From: CALAGB01 sp963713965
GTDB taxonomy: Bacteria > Chloroflexota > Chloroflexia > Thermomicrobiales > Thermomicrobiaceae
Reading direction: 5' to 3'
Length of the DNA stretch: 64,000 bases
Assembly: GCA_963713965.1 (NCBI GenBank)
Contig: OY970217.1
Coordinates: 186,001 to 250,000 of the forward strand
Shown here: in pieces, positions 1 to 8,314 of the stretch
Position numbering within the stretch: the stretch's first letter is position 1
Layout: the number at the start of each line of letters is the position of its first letter
Program-made: the position numbers and the translations under genes
Notes under the pieces: generated by a model
Seen by the model: the letters and a program-made list of their open reading frames with translations, nothing else
The model's database searches: none
What the model was told of the DNA's origin: nothing

Positions 1-597
1 CGATTGATAGGCCTCCAGGAACGGAACGAGGCGGCCTGCTATGCTATGAAATGCTTTCCCACGATGACTTATTTCGTTCTTTTGGTCAAGAGAGAGCTCC
101 GCGAACGTTCGCTCGATTCCAATTGGCTGGAAGAGCGGGTCGTATCCGAATCCGTGGTCACCTCTCGGGACTGAGAGGATAACACCTTCGGCGACTCCGT
201 CGTCGTGAAGCTGTGATCCGTCGGGCGCGACCACGGCGACGACTGATCGAAAACGAGCCGTGCGCCGTTCACGTGTCACGTCCCGCAACATTTCGACGAG
301 GAGCGCGTTGTTCTCGGGATCACTGGCGTCCTCGCCAGCGAATCGGGCCGACCGCACGCCGGGTCGGCCGTCCAACGCGTCCACTTCGAGTCCTGAATCG
401 TCCGCGATGGCAACCATGCCTGAATCATGCGCCGCGGCTCTAGCTTTGAGCAACGCGTTCTCCAGGAACGTGTCGCCGGTCTCTTCCGGTAAGCTAATTC
501 CTACGTCGTCGGCAGTGACGATTTCGATCCACTCGGGAAGGAGCTCTTTCAGCTCCCGAACTTTGCCACGATTGCTCGATGCCAGCACAACCCGCAT
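1..597 (-). CDS. rdgB: XTP/dITP diphosphatase (RdgB/HAM1 family), 3' end cut by window edge
   Basis: Hydrolyses non-canonical purine triphosphates (XTP, dITP, ITP) to monophosphates, keeping them out of DNA and RNA; cytosolic. From the ATG at 597 the frame stays open to base 1, giving 199 residues, close to the usual family length of about 200, so only a few C-terminal residues can be missing. Family motifs are clear: ASSNRGK at 6-12, DDSGLEVDAL at 66-75, GFGYDPLF at 149-156 and SHRGKAF at 177-183. The start codon shares one base with the tatD stop (TGATG), so translation is probably coupled to tatD and glmS upstream. Identification is firm; the true end lies outside the window. Confidence 0.93.
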   Translation of the reverse strand, partial: MRVVLASSNRGKVRELKELLPEWIEIVTADDVGISLPEETGDTFLENALLKARAAAHDSGMVAIADDSGLEVDALDGRPGVRSARFAGEDASDPENNALLVEMLRDVTRERRTARFRSVVAVVAPDGSQLHDDGVAEGVILSVPRGDHGFGYDPLFQPIGIERTFAELSLDQKNEISHRGKAFHSIAGRLVPFLEAYQS

Positions 598-1400
598 CAG
601 CCAGCACCTCCGCCGGTCGCTGTCACAGTCGCCGGCAAACAAAAGAGGTCCAACGCGTTGTTTGTGGTCGCGTTAGCTACCACGTCGACTGTGACGCCGC
701 GAAGCTCAGCGATTCGTTCGACGATGAACGTGAGGAAACTGGGTTCGTTTCGTTCGCCCCGATGCGGACTCGGTGTCATGAACGGTGCGTCGGTTTCCAG
801 CAAGATTCGATCGAGTGGGGCAACGTCAACCGCTTCACGCAGTTCCTTCAGCTTGCGATATGTCACGGCCCCACCGATCCCGATGTGCAAACCGAGATCG
901 AGACAGGCCCGCAAGAAATCGGTGTTGCCGGTGAAGCAATGCATCACGCCACGATGCGGAGGATCTGCCGATCTGAGCACGTCGAGCGCGTCTTCCTCGG
1001 CATCTCGTTGATGCACGACAAACGGAAGGTCGAGTTCCTTTGCCAGCTCGATCTGCCGTGAAAACGCCTCCTTCTGGATCGACGCTGTGTCTGATTTCCA
1101 GTGGTAGTCGAGTCCCGTCTCGCCGATTGCAACCGCGTTGTGCTGAATTGCGGTCTCTCTCAGGCGAGATTCGAAGTCGTCGTTATAGCCTTCCGACTCG
1201 GTGGGATGAAGGCCAACAGCGAGGTGGAGTCCGGCATAGCGCAGACTCAGTCGCGCACCGGACTCCCATCGTTCGGGGTTGAATCCGATCAAGATCATCT
1301 GCTCAACACCTTCGTCCCAGGCTCGCTGGATAACCTCGTCCCGATCCGCGTCAAAGCGATCGAGATCAAGGTGACAATGAGTGTCGAGCAGTCGCGTCAC
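597..1400 (-). CDS. tatD: TatD family metal-dependent hydrolase
   Basis: TIM-barrel metal-dependent hydrolase of the TatD/YcfH/YabD group, whose characterised members are DNases; cytosolic. With a GTG start at 1400 the protein has 267 residues, normal for the family. Metal ligands and motifs are visible: DTHCH at 6-10, GLHP at 63-66, the IGETGLDYH box with Glu94, VVHQRDA with His130, MHCFTG with His154, and the LETDAPF box with Asp204. A longer open frame runs upstream into glmS, but those extra residues look nothing like TatD. The GTG lies two bases after the glmS stop, so this start was chosen. It sits between glmS and rdgB in a tight three-gene run. The exact substrate cannot be read from sequence. 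Confidence 0.92.
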   Translation of the reverse strand: MTRLLDTHCHLDLDRFDADRDEVIQRAWDEGVEQMILIGFNPERWESGARLSLRYAGLHLAVGLHPTESEGYNDDFESRLRETAIQHNAVAIGETGLDYHWKSDTASIQKEAFSRQIELAKELDLPFVVHQRDAEEDALDVLRSADPPHRGVMHCFTGNTDFLRACLDLGLHIGIGGAVTYRKLKELREAVDVAPLDRILLETDAPFMTPSPHRGERNEPSFLTFIVERIAELRGVTVDVVANATTNNALDLFCLPATVTATGGGAG

Positions 1401-1402
1401 GA

Positions 1403-3175
1403 TTACTTCACCGTCACGCTCTTGGCGAGATTGCGCGGCTTGTCCGGGTCGTAACCGCGCAGCAGGGCCAGGTGATAACCGAGGAGCTGTGCCGGGATGA
1501 CGTTGATGATCGGTGAGGCGTCGCCAACGTCCGCGACCGGAATGTGAACGTCGAAGATGTGGTCGGTCTCCGGTGAGACGCCGATGATATTGCCCCCGCG
1601 GCTGCGCATTTCCATGGCTCCAGACAGGATGTCGTCGCGTGTTTCGTCGAGCGGCGAAAAGACGATTGCCGGCGTGCCCTTGTCGACCAGTGCGATGACC
1701 CCGTGTTTGAGCTCTCCGCCCGCGAACCCTTCCGCGTGCATGTAGCTGACTTCCTTGATCTTTAACGCCGCTTCTAGCGCTGTCGGGTACGAAAGGCCGC
1801 GCCCGATGATGAAGCAATGTTCACGATCCACGATCGATTCAGCGATCGAGTGGATGAGATCCACCGACGTTGGCGCAATCGCCTGCTCGATTCCGTCCAC
1901 GGTCTGCCACAAGAGTTCGCGCGCGACGTGCAGGCTACCGTTGAGCTCATGCGCTGCCATAAGCAGAATTGCGAGCTTCGCCGTGTACGCCTTGGTTGAC
2001 AATACGCACTGCTCAGGTCCGGCACCGAGGGGGATGCTGAAATCGGCAAGCCGGTCAAGCGTCGAGCCTTTGGTATTCACCAACGCCGCAATTTTGGCAC
2101 CACGTTTTTTTGCCGCCAGCACGCTTTCGATGACGTCGGCCGTTTCACCGCTCTGAGATAGAGCGATGACCAGGCTGCGATCGGTAATGAAATGTTCCTG
2201 GTACTTGAACTCGGAGCCGACCGTGAAGTTCACGTGGCGTCGCGCGATACGCGAGAAGAGATAGGAGCCCGAGAGCGCCGCGTAGCTTGCGGTTCCGCTG
2301 CCCACCAGGAACGATCCGTATGACTTACGAATCAGCGCCGCCAGCTCTTTCACCGGTTCGGAGTAGTCCCGACTGATGCGACTCAGAACCCCCGGCTGCT
2401 CGTGGATTTCCTTGATCATGAAATGCGGATACCCTCCGAGCGACGTGTCAGCCTCGCTGAGCGTCAGTGGCCGGAAGTCCGGCTCCTGCTGCTCGCCGGT
2501 TGCGGCGGACCAGAGTGTCACGCCATCGGAGGTGAGTCGCGCCATCTGGCCGTCTTCGAGGTAGTGGATCGCGGTTGCATGGCCAACCAGAGCGACGGCG
2601 TCCGAGGCGAGAAAGATGGAATCGCTTCCCTTGCCGAGGACCAGCGGCGAAACGTTCTTCACCGCCACCAACTCATGAGTGATGTTGTCCATCACGATGA
2701 TCGCGTTGAGGCCGCGCAACTGACTGAAAACCTGCCGCACGGCATCGATGAGATCCTCGCGCGGATTCGCATTGAACAGTTCTTCGACCAGATGCGCCAC
2801 GATCTCGGTATCGGTCTCGCTGTGAAACGCATGACCGGATGCGATGAGCCGATCCTTGATCAGTTTGTAATTTTCGATGATGCCGTTGTGAATCACGGCG
2901 AAGCGGCCGGAGCAATCAAGATGCGGATGAGCGTTGGCGTCGGTCACGCCACCGTGGGTTGCCCAACGAGTGTGGCCGAATCCAATCTGCGCGTCAGGCA
3001 GCGATGCCGTCGCATCGCCGATGCGCCCTGCGCGCTTAGCGACGTCGATGTGCCCGTTGGCACCGACCGCCACGCCCCACGAGTCGTAGCCGCGATATTC
3101 AAGCTTGCGCAACGCATCCAGTATCATGGCGCCGCCAGGTTGGCTCACGCCGACGTACCCAAAGATCCCACACAT
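1403..3175 (-). CDS. glmS: Glutamine-fructose-6-phosphate aminotransferase (isomerizing)
   Basis: Makes glucosamine-6-phosphate from fructose-6-phosphate and glutamine, the first step to UDP-GlcNAc for peptidoglycan; cytosolic. 590 residues. The start is set by the mature N-terminus MCGIFGYVG, where Cys2 is the glutaminase nucleophile, with a purine-rich GGGGAAAGAG site just upstream; a frame extending 20 residues further is rejected. An N-terminal class II glutaminase domain (to about 220; RGYDSWG, GHTRWATHG, HNGIIENY) is followed by two SIS sugar-isomerase domains (GSGTASY and SQSGETADV in the first). The C-terminus LAKSVTVK matches the conserved tail. First gene of glmS-tatD-rdgB. Its leader carries two hairpins, listed separately. 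Confidence 0.97.
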   Translation of the reverse strand: MCGIFGYVGVSQPGGAMILDALRKLEYRGYDSWGVAVGANGHIDVAKRAGRIGDATASLPDAQIGFGHTRWATHGGVTDANAHPHLDCSGRFAVIHNGIIENYKLIKDRLIASGHAFHSETDTEIVAHLVEELFNANPREDLIDAVRQVFSQLRGLNAIIVMDNITHELVAVKNVSPLVLGKGSDSIFLASDAVALVGHATAIHYLEDGQMARLTSDGVTLWSAATGEQQEPDFRPLTLSEADTSLGGYPHFMIKEIHEQPGVLSRISRDYSEPVKELAALIRKSYGSFLVGSGTASYAALSGSYLFSRIARRHVNFTVGSEFKYQEHFITDRSLVIALSQSGETADVIESVLAAKKRGAKIAALVNTKGSTLDRLADFSIPLGAGPEQCVLSTKAYTAKLAILLMAAHELNGSLHVARELLWQTVDGIEQAIAPTSVDLIHSIAESIVDREHCFIIGRGLSYPTALEAALKIKEVSYMHAEGFAGGELKHGVIALVDKGTPAIVFSPLDETRDDILSGAMEMRSRGGNIIGVSPETDHIFDVHIPVADVGDASPIINVIPAQLLGYHLALLRGYDPDKPRNLAKSVTVK

Positions 3176-3220
3176 AGTATTTCTCTTTCCCCGCGCAGCC
3201 GGGCAGGTAGCATCGTGCCG

Positions 3221-3266
3221 CTTCGCGGTGGACACACCACGAAGTCAGGACTTGTGCCCGGCACAA
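3221..3266 (-). promoter_or_regulatory. Two hairpins in the glmS 5' leader
   Basis: Read on the minus strand as RNA, 3244-3221 folds into a 10-bp stem with a 4-base loop (arms CTTCGTGGTG and CACCGCGAAG). One pair is G-U only in the minus-strand RNA and would be an A-C mismatch from the other strand, which points to the glmS transcript. Directly upstream, 3266-3252 forms a second, 6-bp stem (TTGTGC/GCACAA) with a 3-base loop. They lie about 45-90 bases before the glmS ATG. Their function is unknown; they do not match the glmS ribozyme core. Confidence 0.4.
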
Positions 3267-3615
3267 ATCGGCGCTGATTCAATGTCAAATGGGCGGGAAA
3301 TCACTGAGAGGTTTCGCACATCGATCGCCGCTTGTCCCGTCGATCACTCGACGTCTTTCAGGCCATCGTTACGACCGTGCCAGCCGGGAGACTACCCGCC
3401 GAATGGTTCGCTTAGTCTCCTCCGCGTCAACTTGCCACCCCCAACGGCAAGCCCAGGCGCTATACCCACCGAACGACCATGTTTTCCCGCCGAGCCAGCT
3501 CCTCTGACTCCGACGTCACTATAGCCCGCCACGGCCCCCTCTTTCAACCTTCAAAAGTACTTTTCACGTCCCGTTTGTCCGGTGAGTCCCTGACGTACGA
3601 ACGTCGCCTGCGAGG

Positions 3616-3643
3616 GTGTCAAACTTGGAAAGACATGTATAAT
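3616..3643 (+). promoter_or_regulatory. Sigma70-type promoter for mtaB-pur operon
   Basis: A perfect TATAAT at 3638-3643 is preceded, after a 16-base spacer, by GTGTCA at 3616-3621 (4 of 6 to TTGACA). Transcription would start near 3650, about 30 bases before the mtaB ATG at 3680. No other comparably good promoter was seen before purB, so it may drive the whole mtaB-purB-purC-purSQL run. Confidence 0.6.
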
Positions 3644-3679
3644 CAGCCTGTTGGTGAGCCTGCTTGCGCGATTGGGACA

Positions 3680-5041
3680 ATGAAAGCTCCAATACCTCTG
3701 ATCGAGCGCACTGTTTCCTCCCGGCCACGGCCGCGGTTCGCCATATGTACCCTCGGCTGCAAACTCAACCAGAGTGACGAAGAAGAGATCCGGCGAGACC
3801 TGCGCAGCGCGGGCTTGACCGAAGTTGCGTTTGCCGACCAGGCCGACGTCTACATCGTCAACACCTGCACGGTGACGCACCTGGCCGATCGACGTTCACG
3901 GCAGATGCTGCGGCGCGCGAAACGACAGAATCCTGAATCACTGGTTGCGGCGATCGGATGTTATCCATCCGTCGCACCGGAAGAACTGCGTGCGATAGAC
4001 GAGGTCGATCTGGTTGCCGGGTCGATCGACAAGCTAACGGTCGTGGACGACATCCTCACACGCGTGGAATGGGATCATGCCGCGTTCGATTTGGAGAGAC
4101 CACTTGATCAAGTCGAGACCCGTACTCGCCGGACGATAAAGATTCAGGAAGGCTGCCGCGCGCATTGCACCTATTGCGTCATTCCTCGGGCTCGGGGAGG
4201 TCCGCGCAACATTGGCCCGGATCAAGTCGCGAAGGAAATGCAGCAGGCGGTCGAGTCCGGTTATCGCGAGATCGTGTTGACCGGCACACACGTCGGAACC
4301 TACAAGTGGCCCAATGGCGACCAGACGCTGCGTCTGGCCGATCTCCTTGAATACGTCCTCGACCATACGGCGGTAGAGCGGCTGCGTGTCACGTCCGTCG
4401 GTCCACACGAGATCGACGAGCGCTTCATCTCTATTCTCAAGCGGCCCCGTATGTCGCCGCATCTGCACATGGCGTTGCAGAGCGGCAGCGCGACAGTGCT
4501 GCGGCGTATGAAACGCTGGTACAACCTCCAGCAATTCCGGCGCTCCGTCCGGCGTTTGCGGGAAGAGATCCCTGAAATCGGCATCACGACGGACGTTATC
4601 GTCGGCTTTCCCGGCGAGACCGATCAGGAATTCGAGGAGACATGCGATTTCGTGCGTGAGATGGCCTTTGCCAATATCCACGTCTTCCCGTTCTCGGCTC
4701 GACGTGAGACCGCGGCCGCGTCCATGCCCAACCAGATAGCGCCCAGAGTCAAGGATCGACGCTCAGCGAGTCTGCGCGAAATTGGCGATCAGTTGCACCA
4801 TTCGTTCGTCCAGCGTCAATTCGGACGAGAAACCGACGTGCTTCTGGAGCAGCCGCACGAAGACGTTATTCCAGGGGTGACGTTGTGGAGCGGCTTCACC
4901 GGCAATTATCTGCGCGTCTACGTCCCTTCGAGCGACAACCTGCACAATTGCATGGTGACCGTCGTGCCCGAGGCCGCGATTCTAGACGGCGCAGTGTCCG
5001 GCGCACCGGTTCGGTTCGGCGAGGAGAAATTCAGTGATTGA
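3680..5041 (+). CDS. mtaB: tRNA t6A37 methylthiotransferase (MtaB-type radical SAM enzyme)
   Basis: Predicted to add a methylthio group to N6-threonylcarbamoyladenosine at tRNA position 37, using SAM and two 4Fe-4S clusters. 453 residues from the ATG at 3680. The N-terminal methylthiotransferase domain shows its three cysteines in CTLGCKLNQ, NTCTVTH and AIGCYPSV. The radical SAM cluster motif is in EGCRAHCTYC, followed by VIPRARGG, typical of MtaB rather than MiaB or RimO. The C-terminal ~70 residues fit a TRAM RNA-binding domain. The frame extends 67 residues further upstream, but that part lies over the promoter and has no domain character. It overlaps purB by 8 bases, so the two are probably co-translated. 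Confidence 0.9.
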   Translation: MKAPIPLIERTVSSRPRPRFAICTLGCKLNQSDEEEIRRDLRSAGLTEVAFADQADVYIVNTCTVTHLADRRSRQMLRRAKRQNPESLVAAIGCYPSVAPEELRAIDEVDLVAGSIDKLTVVDDILTRVEWDHAAFDLERPLDQVETRTRRTIKIQEGCRAHCTYCVIPRARGGPRNIGPDQVAKEMQQAVESGYREIVLTGTHVGTYKWPNGDQTLRLADLLEYVLDHTAVERLRVTSVGPHEIDERFISILKRPRMSPHLHMALQSGSATVLRRMKRWYNLQQFRRSVRRLREEIPEIGITTDVIVGFPGETDQEFEETCDFVREMAFANIHVFPFSARRETAAASMPNQIAPRVKDRRSASLREIGDQLHHSFVQRQFGRETDVLLEQPHEDVIPGVTLWSGFTGNYLRVYVPSSDNLHNCMVTVVPEAAILDGAVSGAPVRFGEEKFSD

Positions 5042-6350
5042 TCGCTATACACGCCCAGAAATGGGTCGCATCTGGAGTGAGCGCAACAAGATCGGTCTCT
5101 GGGTCAAGGTCGAGATCGCCGTGGCCGAAGCGTGGTCCAAGCGGGACGTGATCCCCTCGGAGGCGATGGCCAAAATCCGCAAGGCTACCTGCGATCTCGA
5201 CCGCATGAAGCAGATCGAAAAGGAAACCGACCACGACGTGATCGCCTTCCTGCGAGCGATGGGCGAGACCGTTGGCGAAGACTCGCGCTTCATCCATTTG
5301 GGACTTACCAGTTCTGACGTGATCGATACGGCCATGGCGATGCAGATCGTGCAGGGTCTCGACCTTGTGATCGAGGACGTCGATAAGCTTATCGAAGCAA
5401 TTGGCAACGAAGCGGTTGCCCACAAAGACACGGTCATGATTGGGCGGACGCATGGAGTCCATGCCGAGCCAATAACGTTCGGATTCAAGCTCGCAGTCTG
5501 GTATGACGAGCTTCGTCGCCATCGCATCCGTCTCGATGCCGCGCGTGAAGACATCCGAGTCGGCAAGATCTCCGGGGCGGTCGGGACGCATGCAAACGTG
5601 CCCCCGGATCTGGAAGAGGACGTCTGCGCCGGGCTTGGTCTGCATGTGGACGCGGTTTCCACCCAGATCATCCAGCGTGACCGGCACGCCCACGTCATCG
5701 GGACTCTGGCGCTGTTGGCTTCATCGCTCGACAAGTTCGCGACCGAGATTCGCCACCTGCAACGAACTGAGGTCCGTGAGCTGGAGGAGCCGTTCGATCC
5801 AGGCAACCAGGGCTCATCGGCCATGCCGCACAAGCGCAACCCGCATGAGAGCGAGCGCGTGAGCGGTCTTGCTCGGCTGGTGCGCGGCTTTGCCGTCACC
5901 TCGCTCGAGAACGTCACGCTGTGGCACGAGCGGGACATCAGCAACAGCTCGGCGGAGCGAGTGACGTTCCCGGACGCCTTTATTCTTCTCGATTACATGC
6001 TCGATCTCATGACCGAAATCGTGAGCGGCTGGAAAGTCTATCCGGAGCGGATGCTGGCCAACCTGAACGCGACCCACGGCGCCATCTTCTCGCAACGTTT
6101 GCTGTTGGCGCTGGTCGAATCGGGAATGGACCGTCAACATGCGTACCGCGTGGTGCAGCATTCCGCGCACGAGGCGTGGGACACGGGGACGCACCTGAGC
6201 ATCCTGCTGCGCGACAACGCAGAAGTTCGCTCGCGCCTATCCGACGAGCAGATCGAGGATGCGTTCGACGTCAGTCACCACCTGAAGCACATCGATGCCA
6301 CGTTCAAACGATTGTGTCTGGACGTGCCAGCGCCGGTTTCGGCGGGATAA
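5034..6350 (+). CDS. purB: Adenylosuccinate lyase
   Basis: Catalyses two fumarate-releasing steps in purine synthesis: SAICAR to AICAR, and adenylosuccinate to AMP; cytosolic homotetramer. The GTG start at 5034 has a strong GAGGAGA site just upstream, inside the mtaB end. 438 residues, normal length. The fumarase/ASL superfamily signature GSSAMPHKRNPHE lies near 260-272, and the TSSDVIDTA and GRTHGVHAEP boxes that carry catalytic residues are present. It leads the purine cluster and is followed nine bases later by purC, whose product SAICAR is its substrate. Confidence 0.96.
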   Translation: MIDRYTRPEMGRIWSERNKIGLWVKVEIAVAEAWSKRDVIPSEAMAKIRKATCDLDRMKQIEKETDHDVIAFLRAMGETVGEDSRFIHLGLTSSDVIDTAMAMQIVQGLDLVIEDVDKLIEAIGNEAVAHKDTVMIGRTHGVHAEPITFGFKLAVWYDELRRHRIRLDAAREDIRVGKISGAVGTHANVPPDLEEDVCAGLGLHVDAVSTQIIQRDRHAHVIGTLALLASSLDKFATEIRHLQRTEVRELEEPFDPGNQGSSAMPHKRNPHESERVSGLARLVRGFAVTSLENVTLWHERDISNSSAERVTFPDAFILLDYMLDLMTEIVSGWKVYPERMLANLNATHGAIFSQRLLLALVESGMDRQHAYRVVQHSAHEAWDTGTHLSILLRDNAEVRSRLSDEQIEDAFDVSHHLKHIDATFKRLCLDVPAPVSAG

Positions 6351-6359
6351 GAGGGCCGT

Positions 6360-7259
6360 GTGTCAGTTCTGACCGACCACATCGAGATTCCAGGGTTGCC
6401 ACTCTACAGTCGCGGCAAGGTCCGCGAGACGTTCGATCTCGGTGACCGGTTGTTGATGATCGCGACTGACCGCGTTTCGGCGTACGACTCGATTCTGCCG
6501 ACCGGCATCCCGAACAAGGGGATCGTGCTCACACAGCTTTCTCGATTCTGGTTTGGCCGCCTGGGCCAGATTGTCCCGAACCATTTGATCTCGACCGATC
6601 TGACGAGCTTGCCGAACGACCTATGCGCGAAGCTCAGCGCCTATGAGGGTCGCGCGATGATCGTGCGCAAAGCTGAACGCGTCGATATCGAATGCGTCGC
6701 TCGCGGTTATCTATCGGGCTCTGCCTGGGCCGAATATCGCAATTCCGGAGAAGTCGCCGGACTTAAGCTACCGGCCGGTCTGGTTGAGAGCGCCAAGCTA
6801 CCGCAGCCGATCTTCACGCCGGCTACAAAGTCGAGCTCGGGACATGACATAAATATATCGTTCGAGCAGATGTGCAGCACCGTAGGGGTGGAGGAGGCTA
6901 GTAGGTTGCGTGACCGCACCATTTCACTCTATTCGGCGGCGGAGTCCTACGCGGCAGACAAGGGCATCATCATTGCCGACACCAAATTCGAATTCGGCAC
7001 GATCGACGGTGAGTTGACACTCATTGACGAGGCGCTTACGCCCGACAGCTCGAGATTCTGGGACGCGGAGCGCTACTCACCAGGTTCGGCGCAGCCATCG
7101 TTCGACAAGCAGTTCGTGCGAGATTGGCTCACGTCCTCGGGATGGGATCGCGAGCCACCGGCTCCGGCGCTGCCCGATGATGTCGCCGAGGCAACGTCGC
7201 AAAAGTACATGGAAGCCTACGAACGGATTACCGGGCATCCGCTATTCCCACTCAGTTAA
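6360..7259 (+). CDS. purC: Phosphoribosylaminoimidazole-succinocarboxamide synthase (SAICAR synthetase)
   Basis: Condenses CAIR with aspartate using ATP to give SAICAR, the step just before PurB. 299 residues from a GTG at 6360, so nearer the long (about 300-residue) form known from yeast than the short (about 240) form of E. coli. Visible motifs include GKVRETFDL near the N-terminus, ATDRVSAYD, the CVARGYLSGSAW box, KSSSGHDINI, and the C-terminal DTKFEFG, DEALTPDSSRFW and FDKQFVRDWL. The spacing inside purB-purC-purS is only a few bases. Identification is secure. Confidence 0.96.
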   Translation: MSVLTDHIEIPGLPLYSRGKVRETFDLGDRLLMIATDRVSAYDSILPTGIPNKGIVLTQLSRFWFGRLGQIVPNHLISTDLTSLPNDLCAKLSAYEGRAMIVRKAERVDIECVARGYLSGSAWAEYRNSGEVAGLKLPAGLVESAKLPQPIFTPATKSSSGHDINISFEQMCSTVGVEEASRLRDRTISLYSAAESYAADKGIIIADTKFEFGTIDGELTLIDEALTPDSSRFWDAERYSPGSAQPSFDKQFVRDWLTSSGWDREPPAPALPDDVAEATSQKYMEAYERITGHPLFPLS

Positions 7260-7275
7260 GTTGGAGGAGAGGCCG

Positions 7276-7572
7276 TTGTCGACTTCATCCGGAATCGGAA
7301 CGAAACGCTGGCGAGCGGACGTGTTCGTGACGCTCAAGCCGGTAGTGAATGACCCGCAGGGGTTGGCCATCCGCGATGGACTTCACATGCTCGGATACGA
7401 GGAGGTCGACGCTGTGCGGGCCGGCAAGTTCATTCAAGTGTGGGTGGAAGGCGATGATTCGGCGGTCGCGGAAGATCGCGTGACTCAGATGTGCGACAAA
7501 CTTCTGGCAAATCCAGTCATCGAACAGTATCGCTTCACGCTCGCGGCCGCTGAGGCCGATCGCTCGGAGTGA
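7276..7572 (+). CDS. purS: Phosphoribosylformylglycinamidine synthase subunit PurS
   Basis: Small subunit of the three-part FGAM synthase (PurS-PurQ-PurL), thought to help pass ammonia between PurQ and PurL. The start is a TTG at 7276, chosen because a strong GGAGGAGA site ends five bases before it; this gives 98 residues. A GTG at 7321, at the start of VFVTLKP, would give a product nearer the usual 80-85. The PurS core ADVFVTLKPVVNDPQG and the following LGYEEV and GKFIQVWVEG segments are recognisable. An apparent long frame upstream of 7276 is purC read out of frame. Confidence 0.9.
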   Translation: MSTSSGIGTKRWRADVFVTLKPVVNDPQGLAIRDGLHMLGYEEVDAVRAGKFIQVWVEGDDSAVAEDRVTQMCDKLLANPVIEQYRFTLAAAEADRSE

Positions 7573-7579
7573 GGTGCGT

Positions 7580-8284
7580 ATGCGTTTCGCGGTGATCACG
7601 TTCCCCGGCAGCAACGGCGATCATGACGCGCTGAAGTCGATTGAAATGGGGCTCGGCCAGCCGGTCGAGCCGGTCTGGTATCGAGAGACCGACCTGAGCC
7701 GCTTCGATTGTCTGCTCATTCCTGGTGGGTTCTCGTACGGGGACTACCTGCGCGCCGGAGCCATCGCTCGCTTCGCGCCGGTTATGGAATCAGTTGCGGC
7801 ATTCGCCAAGCGGGGCGGACCGATTCTTGGCATGTGCAATGGCTTCCAGGTGCTGACCGAAGCCGGATTGTTGCCGGGGGCTCTTTTGCCCAACGGCTCG
7901 CTGCAGTTTCGGTCGACGTGGGTTTACACCCGGGTGGAGCGTAGCGATACGCCCTGGACCTCCGCGATCGATGACGGAACGGTTCTGACGCTGCCGATCG
8001 CGCATGGCGAGGGGCGCTATTACGCCGACGATGAGACGCTCGCACGGCTCGAAGCCAACGGGCAAGTTGTGTTTCGCTACACCGACCCGCACGGGCACCG
8101 CGATCCTGAATTCAATCCGAACGGCTCGGTGAACGCCATCGCGGGAATCTGTAATGAGGCACGCAACGTCGTCGGCCTGATGCCACATCCAGAGCGCGCG
8201 TTTGACGCGCTCATCGGAAGCGACGATGGTTTGAAGGTACTTTCCTCGGTTCTCGAGGCGGGATTGACGGCCGCCGCGGGCTAA
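7580..8284 (+). CDS. purQ: Phosphoribosylformylglycinamidine synthase, glutaminase subunit PurQ
   Basis: Class I glutamine amidotransferase that frees ammonia for PurL. 234 residues from the ATG at 7580, preceded by GAGG at 7571-7574; an in-frame GTG two codons earlier is possible. The nucleophile elbow GMCNGFQ carries the catalytic Cys near residue 86, and the His/Glu pair is in LMPHPERAFD near 200. FPGSNGDHD and PGGFSYGDYLRAGA are typical PurQ boxes. It lies between purS and purL, as in Bacillus-type clusters where this enzyme is split into three proteins. Confidence 0.96.
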   Translation: MRFAVITFPGSNGDHDALKSIEMGLGQPVEPVWYRETDLSRFDCLLIPGGFSYGDYLRAGAIARFAPVMESVAAFAKRGGPILGMCNGFQVLTEAGLLPGALLPNGSLQFRSTWVYTRVERSDTPWTSAIDDGTVLTLPIAHGEGRYYADDETLARLEANGQVVFRYTDPHGHRDPEFNPNGSVNAIAGICNEARNVVGLMPHPERAFDALIGSDDGLKVLSSVLEAGLTAAAG

Positions 8285-8314
8285 GCGCTGAGCGCACACA
8301 AAAGGGTAGCGAAA

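Larger units (their letters stand above)
3176..3679. other. Divergent intergenic region between glmS and mtaB
   Basis: About 500 bases with no gene I can support. The open frames here lack ribosome-binding sites and recognisable protein features. It holds the glmS leader hairpins on the minus-strand side (3221-3266) and a good sigma70-type promoter for mtaB (3616-3643). A perfect TTGACA on the minus strand (3284-3289) has no acceptable -10 at 16-18 bases, so I do not call a glmS promoter. Between about 3300 and 3600 I see nothing specific. Confidence 0.6.

Noticed and set aside
2402..3277. Long plus-strand frame opposite glmS
   Set aside because: Antisense shadow of a secure gene; sequence has no family features.
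3176..3300. glmS ribozyme upstream of glmS
   Set aside because: An AGCGCC string occurs on the minus strand, but the conserved GACGAGG core and pseudoknot elements are absent.
3282..3524. Proline-rich open frames on the plus strand before mtaB
   Set aside because: No ribosome-binding site, no domain character, and they overlap the glmS leader and the mtaB promoter region.
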